Below are positions 33,636 to 44,435 of a DNA stretch of 64,000 nt, piece after piece. The notes under the pieces are model-generated. The model saw nothing but the letters and a program-made list of their open reading frames with translations, was not told where the DNA came from and searched no databases. Source of the DNA: Paraescarpia echinospica (lineage: Eukaryota > Annelida > Polychaeta > Sabellida > Siboglinidae); NCBI GenBank assembly GCA_020002185.1, contig CM034536.1, forward strand, positions 11,291,406 through 11,355,405, in the 5' to 3' direction. The translations under genes and the position numbers were made by a program. Position 1 is the stretch's first letter; the number at the start of each line of letters is the position of its first letter.

Positions 33636-35408
33636 TTATGACGCAAAGGAAATTGGACGTACTATTCCATTCTGTACCTGATACAGGGCTGCGCCAATTG
33701 CCACGTCTGAGGCATCTGTATCAAGGATGAATGGGTCTACATTGTTGGGGAAAGCCAGCACTGGCGTGGTTGTCATTACGTGCTTTAGTTCTTGAAATGC
33801 CGTTTCACACGACTCCGTCCATTCGAATGGCTGTTTTGGTTTGGTCAATGCATAGAGTGGTTTCATTTTTTCAGATAATCCCTGAATAAATTCCCTATGA
33901 TAGTTGACAAATCCCGTGAACTTACTCACTTGCAAAGCATTCATTGGTCGTGGCCAATTTAGTACACTCTGGATATGATCTTTAGTGACGGAAACACCCT
34001 CTCGGGACACTTTACGTCCAAGGAAGCGAACCTCTGTGCTAAACAAAGAGCATTTTTTTGGTTTTAGTTTTAAGTTGTGTACCTCAAATCTCTGGAGAAC
34101 GACTTCCAGGTTTTCGAGGGACTCCTCAAAGCTCCTCCCCAGTACGATTACGTCATCTAGGTATACTAGTACTTTGTTCCATGCGAGACCGCGTAAGACA
34201 AGATGCATAACCCTTTGGAACGTGGCAGGTGCATTACATAAACCCTGGGCCATTCTGACATGTTCGAAGAGGCCATATTTGGTTAGGAACGCCGTCTTAT
34301 GACTGTCGCGTTCATCTACCATTATCTGCCAATACCCGCTGGCCATGTCTAAAGTGTGGAACCACAGAGTACCTGTCAAATTATCAATACACTCTTCGAT
34401 CAAGGGCAACGGAAAAGCATCTTTAACAGTTTTCACATTTAGTTGTCGATAATCTACTGTATATCTTACTTCCCCATCTTTTTTTCTTACTAACACGGGT
34501 GCAGATGCCCACTCTGGTGAAGATGGCTTTATTACTTTGGCATCAAGCATGTTATTCAGTGTCTTCTCCTCCTCACTCTGGAATTTTAGTGGAGTGCGTC
34601 TTAGTCGCTCTCTGACCGGGTCTTCATTATAAGTGCTTATGCGATGGCGTATAAGAGTGAATCTTCCTAAATCGTTACTGTCCTTGGAGAATACGCTACC
34701 ATATTTAGCTAGTAATAGCCCCAATGCGACTTGTTCTCTAATAGAAATGTTCTTCTTTGCTTTGGTAAACATGTCCTCTAAGTGTGGAGGTATTTGTGAT
34801 TCCACCTCCTTAAGCATAGTGGAGACTTGTGTCTCGTCTTGGCTATCATCTGGAATAAGAGATACTGCTATAGGCGATGGTGTCTCATTAATCCTGTTTA
34901 CCTCTTCCCACGAAGGCCCATTATCACCACTAGTATTCCCCGTCATTTCAGTACGACTGACCTGTATGCTTTCTCGACAGGACTCTGAGCTAGTATCTAA
35001 TATGGAATCCATTTCCACAGCCTGGACTAGTATTTTCCCTCTCTGCAATGTGACTGGTTTGTTGGAATCGTTTATAATCTCCATAATAACGGGTCCAATT
35101 CCCCCATTAATTATACAAGATGGGATTATTAACTCGTCTGTCATTTCCGGTGAAGTAACGTAGACATTGCAAGAAGGGTTAGTGCACTCTACCATCACAT
35201 TAGCTCTATGTTTTGGGAGAATTACAGTGCGTTGCGCTACTTGAATTCTACTAATACTGTACTTCACTGCTGGCCCCTTCTTCATCAGGGCATGAACAGT
35301 GGTGCCGTCCATTATTACAGTGCTGTTATCGATATCCACAATACAGTGATGCTTTAACAGAAAATCAAGCCCAAGAATAAAATCATCTGTTATCGGTCCC
35401 ACAGCCAC
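33636..35408 (-). CDS. Gypsy reverse transcriptase, with end of protease and start of RNase H
   Basis: The first residues carry the end of the aspartic protease (I-L-G-L-D-F-L near 11-17). Reverse transcriptase covers about 295-470, with V-D-Y-R-Q-L-N, the L-D-M-A-S-G-Y-W motif (Asp354), and the catalytic Y-L-D-D at 416-419. RNase H begins with I-L-D-T-D-A-S (Asp563). The frame opens at a GTG but is continuous with the upstream protease frame, interrupted only by a TAA at 35448-35450. It closes at TAA 33636-33638. Composition and motif spacing look intact otherwise. Confidence 0.93.
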   Translation of the reverse strand: MAVGPITDDFILGLDFLLKHHCIVDIDNSTVIMDGTTVHALMKKGPAVKYSISRIQVAQRTVILPKHRANVMVECTNPSCNVYVTSPEMTDELIIPSCIINGGIGPVIMEIINDSNKPVTLQRGKILVQAVEMDSILDTSSESCRESIQVSRTEMTGNTSGDNGPSWEEVNRINETPSPIAVSLIPDDSQDETQVSTMLKEVESQIPPHLEDMFTKAKKNISIREQVALGLLLAKYGSVFSKDSNDLGRFTLIRHRISTYNEDPVRERLRRTPLKFQSEEEKTLNNMLDAKVIKPSSPEWASAPVLVRKKDGEVRYTVDYRQLNVKTVKDAFPLPLIEECIDNLTGTLWFHTLDMASGYWQIMVDERDSHKTAFLTKYGLFEHVRMAQGLCNAPATFQRVMHLVLRGLAWNKVLVYLDDVIVLGRSFEESLENLEVVLQRFEVHNLKLKPKKCSLFSTEVRFLGRKVSREGVSVTKDHIQSVLNWPRPMNALQVSKFTGFVNYHREFIQGLSEKMKPLYALTKPKQPFEWTESCETAFQELKHVMTTTPVLAFPNNVDPFILDTDASDVAIGAALYQVQNGIVRPISFAS

Positions 35409-35447
35409 ATCGATGTTGTACTGATTTTGTTGTATGGTTATTGGGAG

Positions 35448-36077
35448 TTACTTGATTAAATAGCACTGCATATACGAGTCGTGTTCTGCATTCTTAATGG
35501 TTATGAACTTCGGGGTCATAGTGCACACATGTCCTAATGAATCAATAAAGGATTGACTGACCATTGACATTTGGGCGGCAGTGTCTACTACCATGAGCGT
35601 ATCCTGCCCATAAATTGTGGCTGGTATTAACAGTGTGTGGCCTACTGTTGGACTCAGGTGAGTACTTCTGACTGTCACATGTTCTCCATTATCTTTGTCC
35701 TGTTTATTGGACATGTCTAGGAGCTCATTGCTATTTGGGTGTGTTTGTTGGTCAGTAGTCCAAAGTGCTTCTGCAGCTGTTGTATTTACTTTGACAACTG
35801 CCCCAATACTACACAGAGCATCTACTTTAACACCTACTCCATCACCATTGTCCTGACTAGTGGACATGCTGGAGGTTGTATTAGCACCTCGGTGCCTTGC
35901 CTGGTCAGTCTTCCATTGTGCTGTTGTAGCCACCCTAACGCTCGACTCATTGGTGATACCTACTCCATTATAATTGTCCGAACTGGTGGACATACATGGA
36001 GTTGGTCTGTTATTATTGTGTGTTGGTTGGCCAATACCCCAAAGGGTGGTGGTGGACCCATGGCCAACTGGGTTCAC
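35448..36077 (-). CDS. Gypsy protease region (retropepsin active site) with Thr/Ser-rich repeats
   Basis: Residues 1-140 form three or four imperfect repeats of about 45 residues with the recurring words M-S-T-S-x-D-N, G-V-G-V and L-W-T-T-D-Q-x-T-H. After that comes the retropepsin strand with the active site V-V-D-T-A-A-Q (Asp165); D-T-A replaces the more common D-T/S-G. The frame ends at TAA 35448-35450, while the second half of the protease continues in the same frame beyond it. It is in -1 frame relative to gag, with only about 20 bases of overlap before the gag stop. Confidence 0.8.
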   Translation of the reverse strand: MNPVGHGSTTTLWGIGQPTHNNNRPTPCMSTSSDNYNGVGITNESSVRVATTAQWKTDQARHRGANTTSSMSTSQDNGDGVGVKVDALCSIGAVVKVNTTAAEALWTTDQQTHPNSNELLDMSNKQDKDNGEHVTVRSTHLSPTVGHTLLIPATIYGQDTLMVVDTAAQMSMVSQSFIDSLGHVCTMTPKFITIKNAEHDSYMQCYLIK

Positions 36078-36082
36078 CTTAT

Positions 36083-37969
36083 TTAGTTTGACGGTGGTTT
36101 ATCCGTCCCATCACTTTTTCTGTCGGAAGTGGCGGGGAGATCACGACGAGGACTGATACTTCGGCTGTAATTGTTATCTGGAGGCTGATAATATCTTCCC
36201 CGGTTATCATCATGAGGGGAGTTATGAGTCATATACCGTTCACGAGTATCGTCCCGATTATCCTCTCGTGAGGGGTTATGGGTCTTATATTGCCCACGAA
36301 TATTATCATCCCTCCCACCATGCCTACCGCCATGCTCACGAGTCCTATATCTCCAACGCCGTGCATCCTCCTCCCCATTATACCTGCCATCACGTTGACT
36401 GTCTCGAAAACCACTTCTACCTACGCGGTTACTGCGACTATCGTCAGAATCCGTGCTATTGGTGCTACAACTGCTATTGCTACGGTGTCTCTGAACTTGA
36501 CGTTTCACTGGCGAGTCCCGTCGTGATAGTGTATTCGAGCATTCCCTGGCCAGATGACCCTTGCCTCCGCATTGGAAACAACTCAGGGGAGACGGGGAGC
36601 GCCGTCTCTTATTGGCACAGTCACGTGACCTGTGACCCTTCCCCCCGCATGTGAAGCAAGTGTCACTTGGTGGGCGTCCCAGGGATATAGTTGACTGCTG
36701 TAGCTGTCTCACTACACCCTGTACTACCTGGTCAACCAAAGTTGTCTCCTCCGAGCATTTTCCGGTCAAATTGACTGCAGACTCATCGCTGAAGGCAACT
36801 TGTCGGTTAGACAGGTTACGACCGCCAAATGTACGCGTTGCACATTGGATGTGCAATACCGCTTCCACTGCCGTCCTGATTGTTGTCGGGTCACTAAATT
36901 TCATGGCTTCCTGGGCGGCATTCCGATCGCGGATGCCCCGTAGGAAGGCTGGTACTGATAAGTTATCGTACAAGTCCTTGTTCATATCCGGATAAGCCTC
37001 CACTGTTAGTGCGTATACCCTATCTGCGGAGGTATCTAAACTCTCACCCTCCTCCTGTTTTAGAACTGACAACTCTGCTCTGAGAGTTGTCCTAGCGACG
37101 GGTCTGGTGTGGCCATATCTCATACCGAGGTACTCTATGCAATCACTATAGTCATAGCGTTCGTCTTTGGGTAGGCTTCTATGAGCCGTTAGAGCTGGCC
37201 CTCGAAGGCATGACACCAATCGTGTCATCTTTTCATTTGGGTCCCAGTTGTAAGCCTCGGCTATGAATTCGAACTGGTGAATCCAGTTATCCCATTCACC
37301 TGGTTTCCCATCAAACTTGTCGATAGTGACATTTCTGTCACTTGGCCTACGATATATCTCGAGACCATTTCTATTGTCCTGGCGTCGTCGACTGTGGTTG
37401 GGATGTTCCATTGGTTGGTCATCCCCAGGTTCAGTGAAGTACCGATCATGGCTAGATCGTTCGTATTGGTATCGTTGCGGACCATCGTAATCACTGTTGG
37501 GGAGGGTGTCTCTTGTATCGACATGCACCGCTTCCGTTGACAGGGACTTGTGCTCATCGCGATGCTTAGTTGTGTACTTTGGTCGGGCTCCTGAAGAGAA
37601 CCCGGCACATATTTCCACAACCGGGCCTCTTTCCGGGCCGAACACCTTTGCCTGTAAGGCACGTACGGTTGCTTCAATTGTGTCCTGTTTGTTTAGTTTC
37701 TCAGTTATTTCAAACAACGATTTCTGCATCGATTCGATGACAGATTCATTCCTGTCAAACCTATCCTCTAGTTGAGAGAATCTGGCCCCAAGCTTGGTTA
37801 TGCTGTCGTAAATACGCTCTGTTGAGACTGTACGACTAGGGCTACCAAATTCAAATTCGTCCGTTTGTTTGACATCCTCTGTAGTTGTTTGATTGTCGAT
37901 TTCTGAATCGACATTCCCATTACCCTGAGGTTTTTTTTGTCTTCTTGGTGGTGCCATGTTCAGTGGCAT
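36083..37969 (-). CDS. Gypsy Gag with two CCHC zinc knuckles
   Basis: 628 codons. The first ATG gives M-P-L-N-M-A-P-P; the second Met (AACATGG) has a better start context. Residues 55-110 look coiled-coil, and 215-370 is a capsid-like region with D-K-F-D-G and L-R-G-P-A-L. Two knuckles follow: Cys438-Cys441-His446-Cys451 and Cys464-Cys467-His472-Cys477. The C-terminal 150 residues are rich in Arg, Ser, Asp and His. Gag packages the RNA and forms the particle. The frame is unbroken, unlike pol. Confidence 0.92.
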   Translation of the reverse strand: MPLNMAPPRRQKKPQGNGNVDSEIDNQTTTEDVKQTDEFEFGSPSRTVSTERIYDSITKLGARFSQLEDRFDRNESVIESMQKSLFEITEKLNKQDTIEATVRALQAKVFGPERGPVVEICAGFSSGARPKYTTKHRDEHKSLSTEAVHVDTRDTLPNSDYDGPQRYQYERSSHDRYFTEPGDDQPMEHPNHSRRRQDNRNGLEIYRRPSDRNVTIDKFDGKPGEWDNWIHQFEFIAEAYNWDPNEKMTRLVSCLRGPALTAHRSLPKDERYDYSDCIEYLGMRYGHTRPVARTTLRAELSVLKQEEGESLDTSADRVYALTVEAYPDMNKDLYDNLSVPAFLRGIRDRNAAQEAMKFSDPTTIRTAVEAVLHIQCATRTFGGRNLSNRQVAFSDESAVNLTGKCSEETTLVDQVVQGVVRQLQQSTISLGRPPSDTCFTCGGKGHRSRDCANKRRRSPSPLSCFQCGGKGHLARECSNTLSRRDSPVKRQVQRHRSNSSCSTNSTDSDDSRSNRVGRSGFRDSQRDGRYNGEEDARRWRYRTREHGGRHGGRDDNIRGQYKTHNPSREDNRDDTRERYMTHNSPHDDNRGRYYQPPDNNYSRSISPRRDLPATSDRKSDGTDKPPSN

Positions 37970-38464
37970 TTAGTCTGTCATTATATGGCTATACAGTACG
38001 TTTCAAACTGTGGATGGTATACCCAATTAGTTTAGAAGATGATTATTTTAAAAGACAACTACCGGACAATAATTTATGAATTATCAACTATCAATTGTTA
38101 TCTGTAATAAGGCACAGTGTAACAAAATTCCCCTTCATGCCGTTCTATATAGTTGCAAACGGTGGAACTGATATCCTCGACTTATTGACTAATGTCAGCG
38201 AGTTATCGTTAACCAGCAGCGTTATTTCAACTAGATAACCAGTTTAACGAATGTTGTGCGGAGACAATGAATTTAATGTTGGCATACAATGCGAGTGGAC
38301 AATGCGCTTTGTCCGCGAAGTCACCCGTGTGTAATTGCCAATTGAACCACGCCCTTGTCGCTGCGTGGCGAGGTACAAGGGAATGTGCGAAGTATTTAAT
38401 TACAGTCAACTAGCATCGCAATATATACAAGCTTCGTAGTCAAAATTTATATGTACTTGGACAA

Positions 38465-38961
38465 CATAAATATAACTTAGTAAATTGTCGTATTCATTGT
38501 TCTCCTGGGCGTTACCCGTATAACCAGTTTGCCGTTTTTCCGAATAAGTTTCGGTACAAAAATAGACCGAATAAACGAGAACGCGTATAATTTCACACAG
38601 TCTAGTCGAATTGACGTTTGAAATTATATCGACTTAGTTCCCTCGGTAAACTGGTGGCGTAGTTGTTGTTGTCATGGGCGTTGCCCCGTATAACAAATTC
38701 GTTGTCTTTCCGAATAAATTCAGAAAAAGTTGAACGAATGAACGGAACTGCGCAACAATTCACATAGCATCGTCAATTTGACGTTTGGAATTTGCGACTT
38801 AGTTCCCTCGGTAAACTGGTGGCGTAGTTGTTGTTGTCATGGGCGTTGCCCCGTATAACAAATTCGTTGTCTTTCCGAATAAATTCAGAAAAAGTTGAAC
38901 GAATGAACGGAACTGCGCAACAATTCACATAGCATCGTCAATTTGACGTTTGGAATTTGCG
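38465..38961 (-). repeat. 165-base tandem repeat in the Gypsy leader, about 2.9 copies
   Basis: Two identical 165-base units start at 38630 and 38795, each containing CTCGGTAAACTGGTGGCGTA and ending TTGACGTTTGGAATTTG. A third, diverged unit (about 38465-38629) precedes them with the same order of words (GGGCGTT.CCCGTATAAC, TTCCGAATAA, TTGACGTTTGAAATT). Confidence 0.9.
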
Positions 38962-39025
38962 ACTTATTTGCCCAAAATGTATTTGAACAACTTTTCACGT
39001 TGGCCTACAAAGGCGCGTGGACGTA

Positions 39026-39043
39026 CATATACTTCTGGTACCA
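39026..39043 (-). promoter_or_regulatory. Primer-binding site
   Basis: One base inside the 5' LTR the minus strand reads TGGTACCAGAAG..., starting with the TGG that pairs with a tRNA CCA end. I cannot assign the tRNA; it differs at a few positions from the usual initiator-Met site. Confidence 0.65.
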
Positions 39044-39044
39044 A

Positions 39045-39310
39045 TGTGATAAAGAGCGAACGGGTAATTAGTGGTAACTTACGTGGCTCGCTCTTTATGT
39101 TCGGTTGCTGCGTTGCGTTCTGTGGTCGCCGTTGATCCTGAGCCAGCACATCGGAAGTATGATGTCTTGCTCGGGTGGATCGGTGTGGCGCTCTTGGTAT
39201 GGGTGTGGTTGGGGTTTATATACAGGGCAGGGGTATTGGTGTGCAGTGGTGTGTGCAAGGGGTAGTGGGTGGGTGTCGATGAGCAGTGCTACCATCTGGT
39301 GACTACCACA
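39045..39310 (-). repeat. 5' LTR of the Gypsy element
   Basis: Same sequence as the 3' LTR except TGTGA for TGTGG at the end bordering the leader and one G fewer in CTTGG. Followed outside by TGGTAGAAAAAAG. Confidence 0.93.
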
Positions 39311-41590
39311 TGGTAGAAAAAAGAAAAAAAAATCTCAAGGTGGCAATAACAAAAATAAAAGATAAAATCTCAAGGTGGCAATAACACTACAGATGTATTG
39401 TTGAATATAATACACCTTTATGCAAAGCAACAACTAAGTCCAGTGTAGATTGAAATAGGCCAACTTAAGGACATTTACTTTTATTAAATAACAAAGATGA
39501 TGTATCCATCAATACAATAATGGAATCACATTCACAGCAAGCAGGTTGGCCCCAATTGTATTGCTACAAAATATCTACAATTCACTGACCTATTAGTAGT
39601 CTCACTAATAGTTATAACAATATTCTTTAATTGTCTCCAGCAGATACACCTTTATGATAAACACATCAATAACTGGCATTATGTTAATTAACAAAGAGCA
39701 AGCTGATTCGTTCTTAAATCTAGAGAAGTGAAAACAAAAAGACTAGTCGCTCACTACTTCTGATCATTGAATAAAGTAAAAGAGAATTGCCAGTTTTAAT
39801 GAACATGTTTGTTTGAAAATATTGTTGTCTTACCAATGCCTAGTATTATTCAGCATGTGTGTACATGGTCATAGATGTGTAATAAATGTGTTACAAAAAT
39901 TGTATCTTGTTATGGCAAGTGTTCATATGATAGAGTGAAACCCTGTTAATCTAGATCCATAACATGAGGACATAATATTCCTTGCAATATACATGATTAG
40001 TTTCTTTCAGAATCCAAACAAATTGGTTAGTGATTAAGCATGTCAGTTCAAAAACATTTCGGTATTATTATCCAAAGTTTTGCAAACAACTACATTTAAA
40101 CCTTCCAAAATTGGCTATTGCATTACAGCAGTACACATCCGAGTACTGTACCCATTCTTGGCAAACACCCCAGAAGACATATTATAGCAGTATAGCCTTT
40201 CATACTAGAGTACAGTTGTAGTTGTCGAACATTAGCATGTCTGTGTAGCATCTTTTTTACTGCATAGCACATAGGCAACATTTCCATCACATGTTAGGGT
40301 GCTATGATATATACAAATGGGTGATGTTGGGAGATGAAGTGTTGTATTCTTGCCCTCTTCAGGTTGAAATACTCCCTTTTGATGGGTTTTCTCTGTGAAT
40401 TTAAAACTATTTATGTACAAATTCCTACATTTTCATCCCACTTGGGTTATTTGTCTTCCTCCCTTGTTTACACGACTGAATCATTGCTTAGCCTTCTGAA
40501 GTTTCTTCCTACCTAGCTGCCATTGCCATGTTATATGTGGCATGCTAAAATTTTGATGTGCTATTTTCAATAGTTGTTTAAGTGGAATTAACTTAATTTA
40601 GGTGGAGTTATTGTAAACGGCTGAAGTTATTAAGAATAAGTGTGTGTGCACAACCAGTAGTGTATGGATACTGAACACCAGCAAGGATCGAACCTGCCAC
40701 ACACAACACTGAAACACTTCTGTCATAAACAACACATTTCAACAGTTTTTAAACAAACAAATGACATAGTATACCTGTATTTTCACCACAATACTCTAAC
40801 AGCATTCAGTTACAAATTATATTGATTACATTGTTGAAAAAGTCATATGGTACATACACATATCTACGTACACTAGAAATATTAAAACCACAGATATATT
40901 TCAAGAGCAGTCCAACAGAAAATCACCTCTACTATGATATCAACATTTAGAAGCACAGCAACAAATTATGCAAACTCTTATGCGCAATCCAGTACATGGA
41001 TTATGTTGAATTGAAATGGCTTAATTGACGGGCATGATGTGGACATTCATAGCAATCCCCCATTTCAGAAACTGTATTGGTGTTTGGACCCCAGTAATCC
41101 CCTTGAACAACACGATGAAATCATTGGGAGTAAATTTAGACAACAAATAAGGAAGAAGTCATTCTAAGCATACTGCTGGACACCAACTTGGGTAATGTCT
41201 AGTGAGGGGATATTCATGCAATAATAGTTTGCCTAACAAGTCAACATCTTAGGATTTCAGTTAGGTTGGAAGTACATTATTATTTAAACAGACACTCAGG
41301 ATTTCGATATACACATCTTTTGAAACGGTGTACACAATGTTAGTGATTGGCAGATACAATGGTAAAATATTGCCTAAAACGAATTAGTTTCTACATCCAC
41401 ACATGTCATATAGCTACAGTTGAACCTCGGTTTACTGTTAGCTCATTAATACAGCCACATTGCAATTAAGGTCACCCTAGGACAGGTCCAAATTAGTTCC
41501 ATATAATATTTTTAAGTATAGGAAATTGGTTCCACTAATATGACTATTGCAGAAGGAGGAAATAATCAAGGCAAAAAGGGCAAATAACCA
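39311..41590. other. No gene recognised; short duplication at 39331-39388
   Basis: AATCTCAAGGTGGCAATAAC occurs twice, 37 bases or so apart, next to the LTR. The rest is AT-rich with one SINE-like fragment listed separately. Confidence 0.5.
40645..40735 (-). mobile_element. Second SINE-like family, copy 1 (tRNA B-box)
   Basis: The minus strand contains GGCAGGTTCGATCCTTGC, an exact RNA polymerase III B-box. Flanking words (GTGTGTGCACAACC on one side, CACTTCTG/CACAGATTTATAAA on the other) are shared with the copy at 57660-57756. Confidence 0.5.
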
Positions 41591-44345
41591 ACCAAACCCG
41601 AGCACTGTAAGTGCCAGTACAGAAGAAATAATTGTATGGTATACAAATACTGATGTACTAACAAAAAACTAACTGAACTAAAGTGTAGAATAAAAAACAC
41701 TCAACTCCACCACATGTTGTAGCAATTTCAGAAGTAAAGCCTACACATTTTAAAAGGCAACTTACCTCGCAGGAATACAACCTGGAAGGGTATTATAGGG
41801 AAACTGTGAACATGACTGAAGGCAAAGGGAGAGGGATGTTTTGTTTATTCACAATTCTTTGGCAATTGAAGTACAACAGTTTGATGTTGAGTTTAATGAA
41901 GAACTGTTTTGCATTTTGAAACTGAAAGTAGGCTCTTTTTGTAGAAGCCCGAACAGCACCATTGAGTACAATGACAACCTTAAGAAACTATTAGATAAAA
42001 TAAGTGAGAAATATTGTTCACATGTTCTACTACTTGGAGATTTAAACTACCTAAAGATTGATTAGGAACTAATCTCAACTACAGCAGCAAGTACTGATTA
42101 CAATTAAATTATTTAAATTTATTGAAAAAAATCGAGAATGTTGCTTGGTGCAACGTATTACAGAGCCCACTAAAGATAGAGGTACAACCGAGCCATCGAT
42201 CCTTGATTTTGTACTATCTAGTGAATATACCAAGATCTCAACAATCGAGACAGCCTCAGCATTAGTAAGAAGCGACCATTCTGTTATCAAAGTGGTTCTC
42301 AACTGCACACCAGTATAAGAAATCGAGACTGTTGCTTAGTGCAACATATTACAGAGCCCACTAGAGATCGAAATACTACCGAGCCATCGATCCTTGATAT
42401 TGTACTCTCTAGTGAATATACCAAGATCTCAACAATCGAGACAGCCTCAGCATTAGTAAGAAGCGACCATTTTGTTATCAGAGTGGTTCTCAACTGCACA
42501 CCAGTATCTGAACAGATCATCAAAACTGTTTCTAAATATGATAAAGAGGATTATTTCCAAATGGATGACATGTTAAACATTGATTTGGAGGCAGAATTTT
42601 CTAATCACCAGGTATATGTGCAAGCCCAATGGGATATCTCTACTTCGAAAATTACAGATGCAGAAGAGCAGTGTATACCAAAGAAGGTGATATCGGAAAG
42701 AGCCAGAAAATACCCAGTACCACTAGACGTGAAAACCCGAGCTACAATCATAAGGAAAAACAGATTTCGGAAGAAATATCTTCTAACCAAAGATGTCCAA
42801 GCTTATCAAGAATTGTGTCGATTGTGCAATCAGGTCAGGAGACTGACAAGAAAGGCACAGAAACTGTTGAAAAGAATATCATTAATCAAATGAAACATAA
42901 TCCTAAGAAATTCTGACAATATGCCCAGGCAAAAATGAAGACAAAAACGGGAATACCCAACTTGAGAACCAGAGAGAGACATTCCGGAGGAACCTATAAG
43001 ATGTTATGTCACAATAGAATCTTGCAATATCAACCCACCGATAGTGGCATCAAAACTAAAAAAACTAAAGACATTTAAATCATCACGACCTGATTGCCTC
43101 CATCCTCGTGTCTTAAACGAATTAGCAACGAGCATCAGCACTCCATTATCAATCATATTTAACACATCACTCACAACAGAAAAACTATCCACAGGCTGGA
43201 AACAAGCTAACATGTCTGCGATTCATAAGAAACGAAGTAAAATCCAAGCACAGAACTACCGACCAAGCAGTAGGGAAAATATTGGAAGGGAAAGTCAGAG
43301 ACAACATCACTGAATATATGAAAGAAAATGACCTGCTGAGCGATAAGCAATTTGGATTCATCATGGGCCGTTCTACAGTATTTCAACTATTGAAAGTACT
43401 CGATTCATGGAATGAAATAATGGAGGATGCGTAGACATAGTATATTGTGATTTTTTTGAAAACTTTCGACAAGGTTCCACATATTCGACTCATTGAGAAA
43501 CTCCAGAGTTATGGCAAAAAAAGGAACATTTTTAACTGCGCCATAGCTCTGCTGGCCCAGGGAAGACAACAAGTAAGACTAAAAACACATTTTCAAATTG
43601 GCAGGAGGTAATCAGTGGAATATACCTCGAGGATCAGTGATTGTCCCCCTTCTTTTTTATATTCACAAATGATTTACCTGATATTATAAAGTGCTCTTAT
43701 ATGTTCTTGTTTGTGGATCATATGAAGCTCTGCAATCCTATTTATACCGAAGAGGACTGCACAAAACTGCAACAAGATATTAGGTCTGCCGAACGCTGGA
43801 CAGATACATCACTTTTGTAATTCCATCCAGATAAATATAGCAATATGAAAATTTGATCACCATATACAAGGAATAAACGCTATTCACTGCGAAACAACTA
43901 GACAACACATAATACAATTATGGACAAAGTGATAGATATTGGAGTCACTTTCGATTCATCGCGTAATTTTGAGGCATATATGTCAGAAAAAAATAATAAA
44001 GCCAATTCGATGATGGGGATAATCCGACGTATTTTCGATCACATGGCTGAAACATTCACACATTGTATACGCTGATCAGAAAGAAGTCGTTTCTTAATAA
44101 AACATATGACAACTCTTGAAAATGTTCAGTACAGAGCAACCAAATTAATTCCCGGTTTCAAATGAATACAAAGAACGTTTACAGAGACTGAAATTTCCAT
44201 CTCCATCATAACGTCGCCCCAGAGGAGATATGTTTGAAATGTATAAGATACTAACAGGGAAATATGATCCAGCAGTCTCATTCAATGTTGTTACATTCAG
44301 GGCTAACGAAGCATGTACAAGAGGGCACCACCTAAAATATTTAAA
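41590..44345 (+). mobile_element. CR1-like LINE, decayed, endonuclease to C-terminus
   Basis: Plus-strand frames read, in order: the N-terminal Y-T-N-x-D-V-L-T lead and I-S-E-V-K-P (catalytic Glu region of the AP-type endonuclease); S-F-C-R-S-P-N-S and L-L-L-G-D-L-N-Y (41841-42065); S-D-H-F-V-I; the pre-RT linker (42339-42893); S-S-R-P-D-C-L-H-P-R-V-L-N-E-L and W-K-Q-A-N-M-S-A-I-H-K-K (43044-43260); Q-F-G-F and D-K-V-P-H; and degraded thumb and tail to about 44345. Many stops and shifts. The Y-x-D-D catalytic site is not readable. A 191-base tandem duplication interrupts the endonuclease. Confidence 0.8.
42131..42512 (+). repeat. 191-base tandem duplication inside the LINE
   Basis: Unit 42131-42321 is repeated at 42322-42512 with about 5% substitutions and includes the S-D-H endonuclease motif twice. 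Confidence 0.9.
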
Positions 44346-44435
44346 GAGAGATATCGTTTAAATATTATAAATAACTCACTTATATACCGAAGCACATATG
44401 TATGACAAAATCTCCCACAGTCTGTGGTTGACGCT

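Larger units (their letters stand above)
37970..39044 (-). other. Gypsy 5' leader
   Basis: About 1.07 kb between the 5' LTR and gag, without an ORF of interest. Holds the primer-binding site next to the LTR and a 165-base tandem repeat. Long leaders of this kind can hold packaging signals, but nothing here proves that. Confidence 0.7.
28739..39310 (-). mobile_element. Ty3/Gypsy-like LTR retrotransposon with extra TatD ORF, about 10.6 kb
   Basis: Bounded by two LTRs of 266-267 bases that differ at one base and one G-run length. Read on the minus strand the order is: 5' LTR (39310-39045), primer-binding site, leader with tandem repeats, gag, protease, reverse transcriptase/RNase H, integrase, an extra C2H2-TatD ORF, polypurine tract, 3' LTR (29005-28739). 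RT before integrase places it in the Ty3/Gypsy group. Near-identical LTRs point to recent insertion, yet pol has three in-frame TAA codons and two one-base shifts. No clear target-site duplication flanks it: CTTGT is on the left, TGGTA on the right. Confidence 0.93.

Noticed and set aside
34633..35163. 176-codon plus-strand frame
   Set aside because: Antisense shadow of the protease/RT linker; composition is the complement of the real frame.
36268..36654. Tyr/His-rich plus-strand frame
   Set aside because: Antisense to the Arg/Asp/His-rich Gag tail; richness comes from that tail's codons.
28739..39310. Endogenous retrovirus with env
   Set aside because: The third ORF has zinc fingers and TatD motifs, with no signal peptide, fusion peptide or transmembrane anchor.
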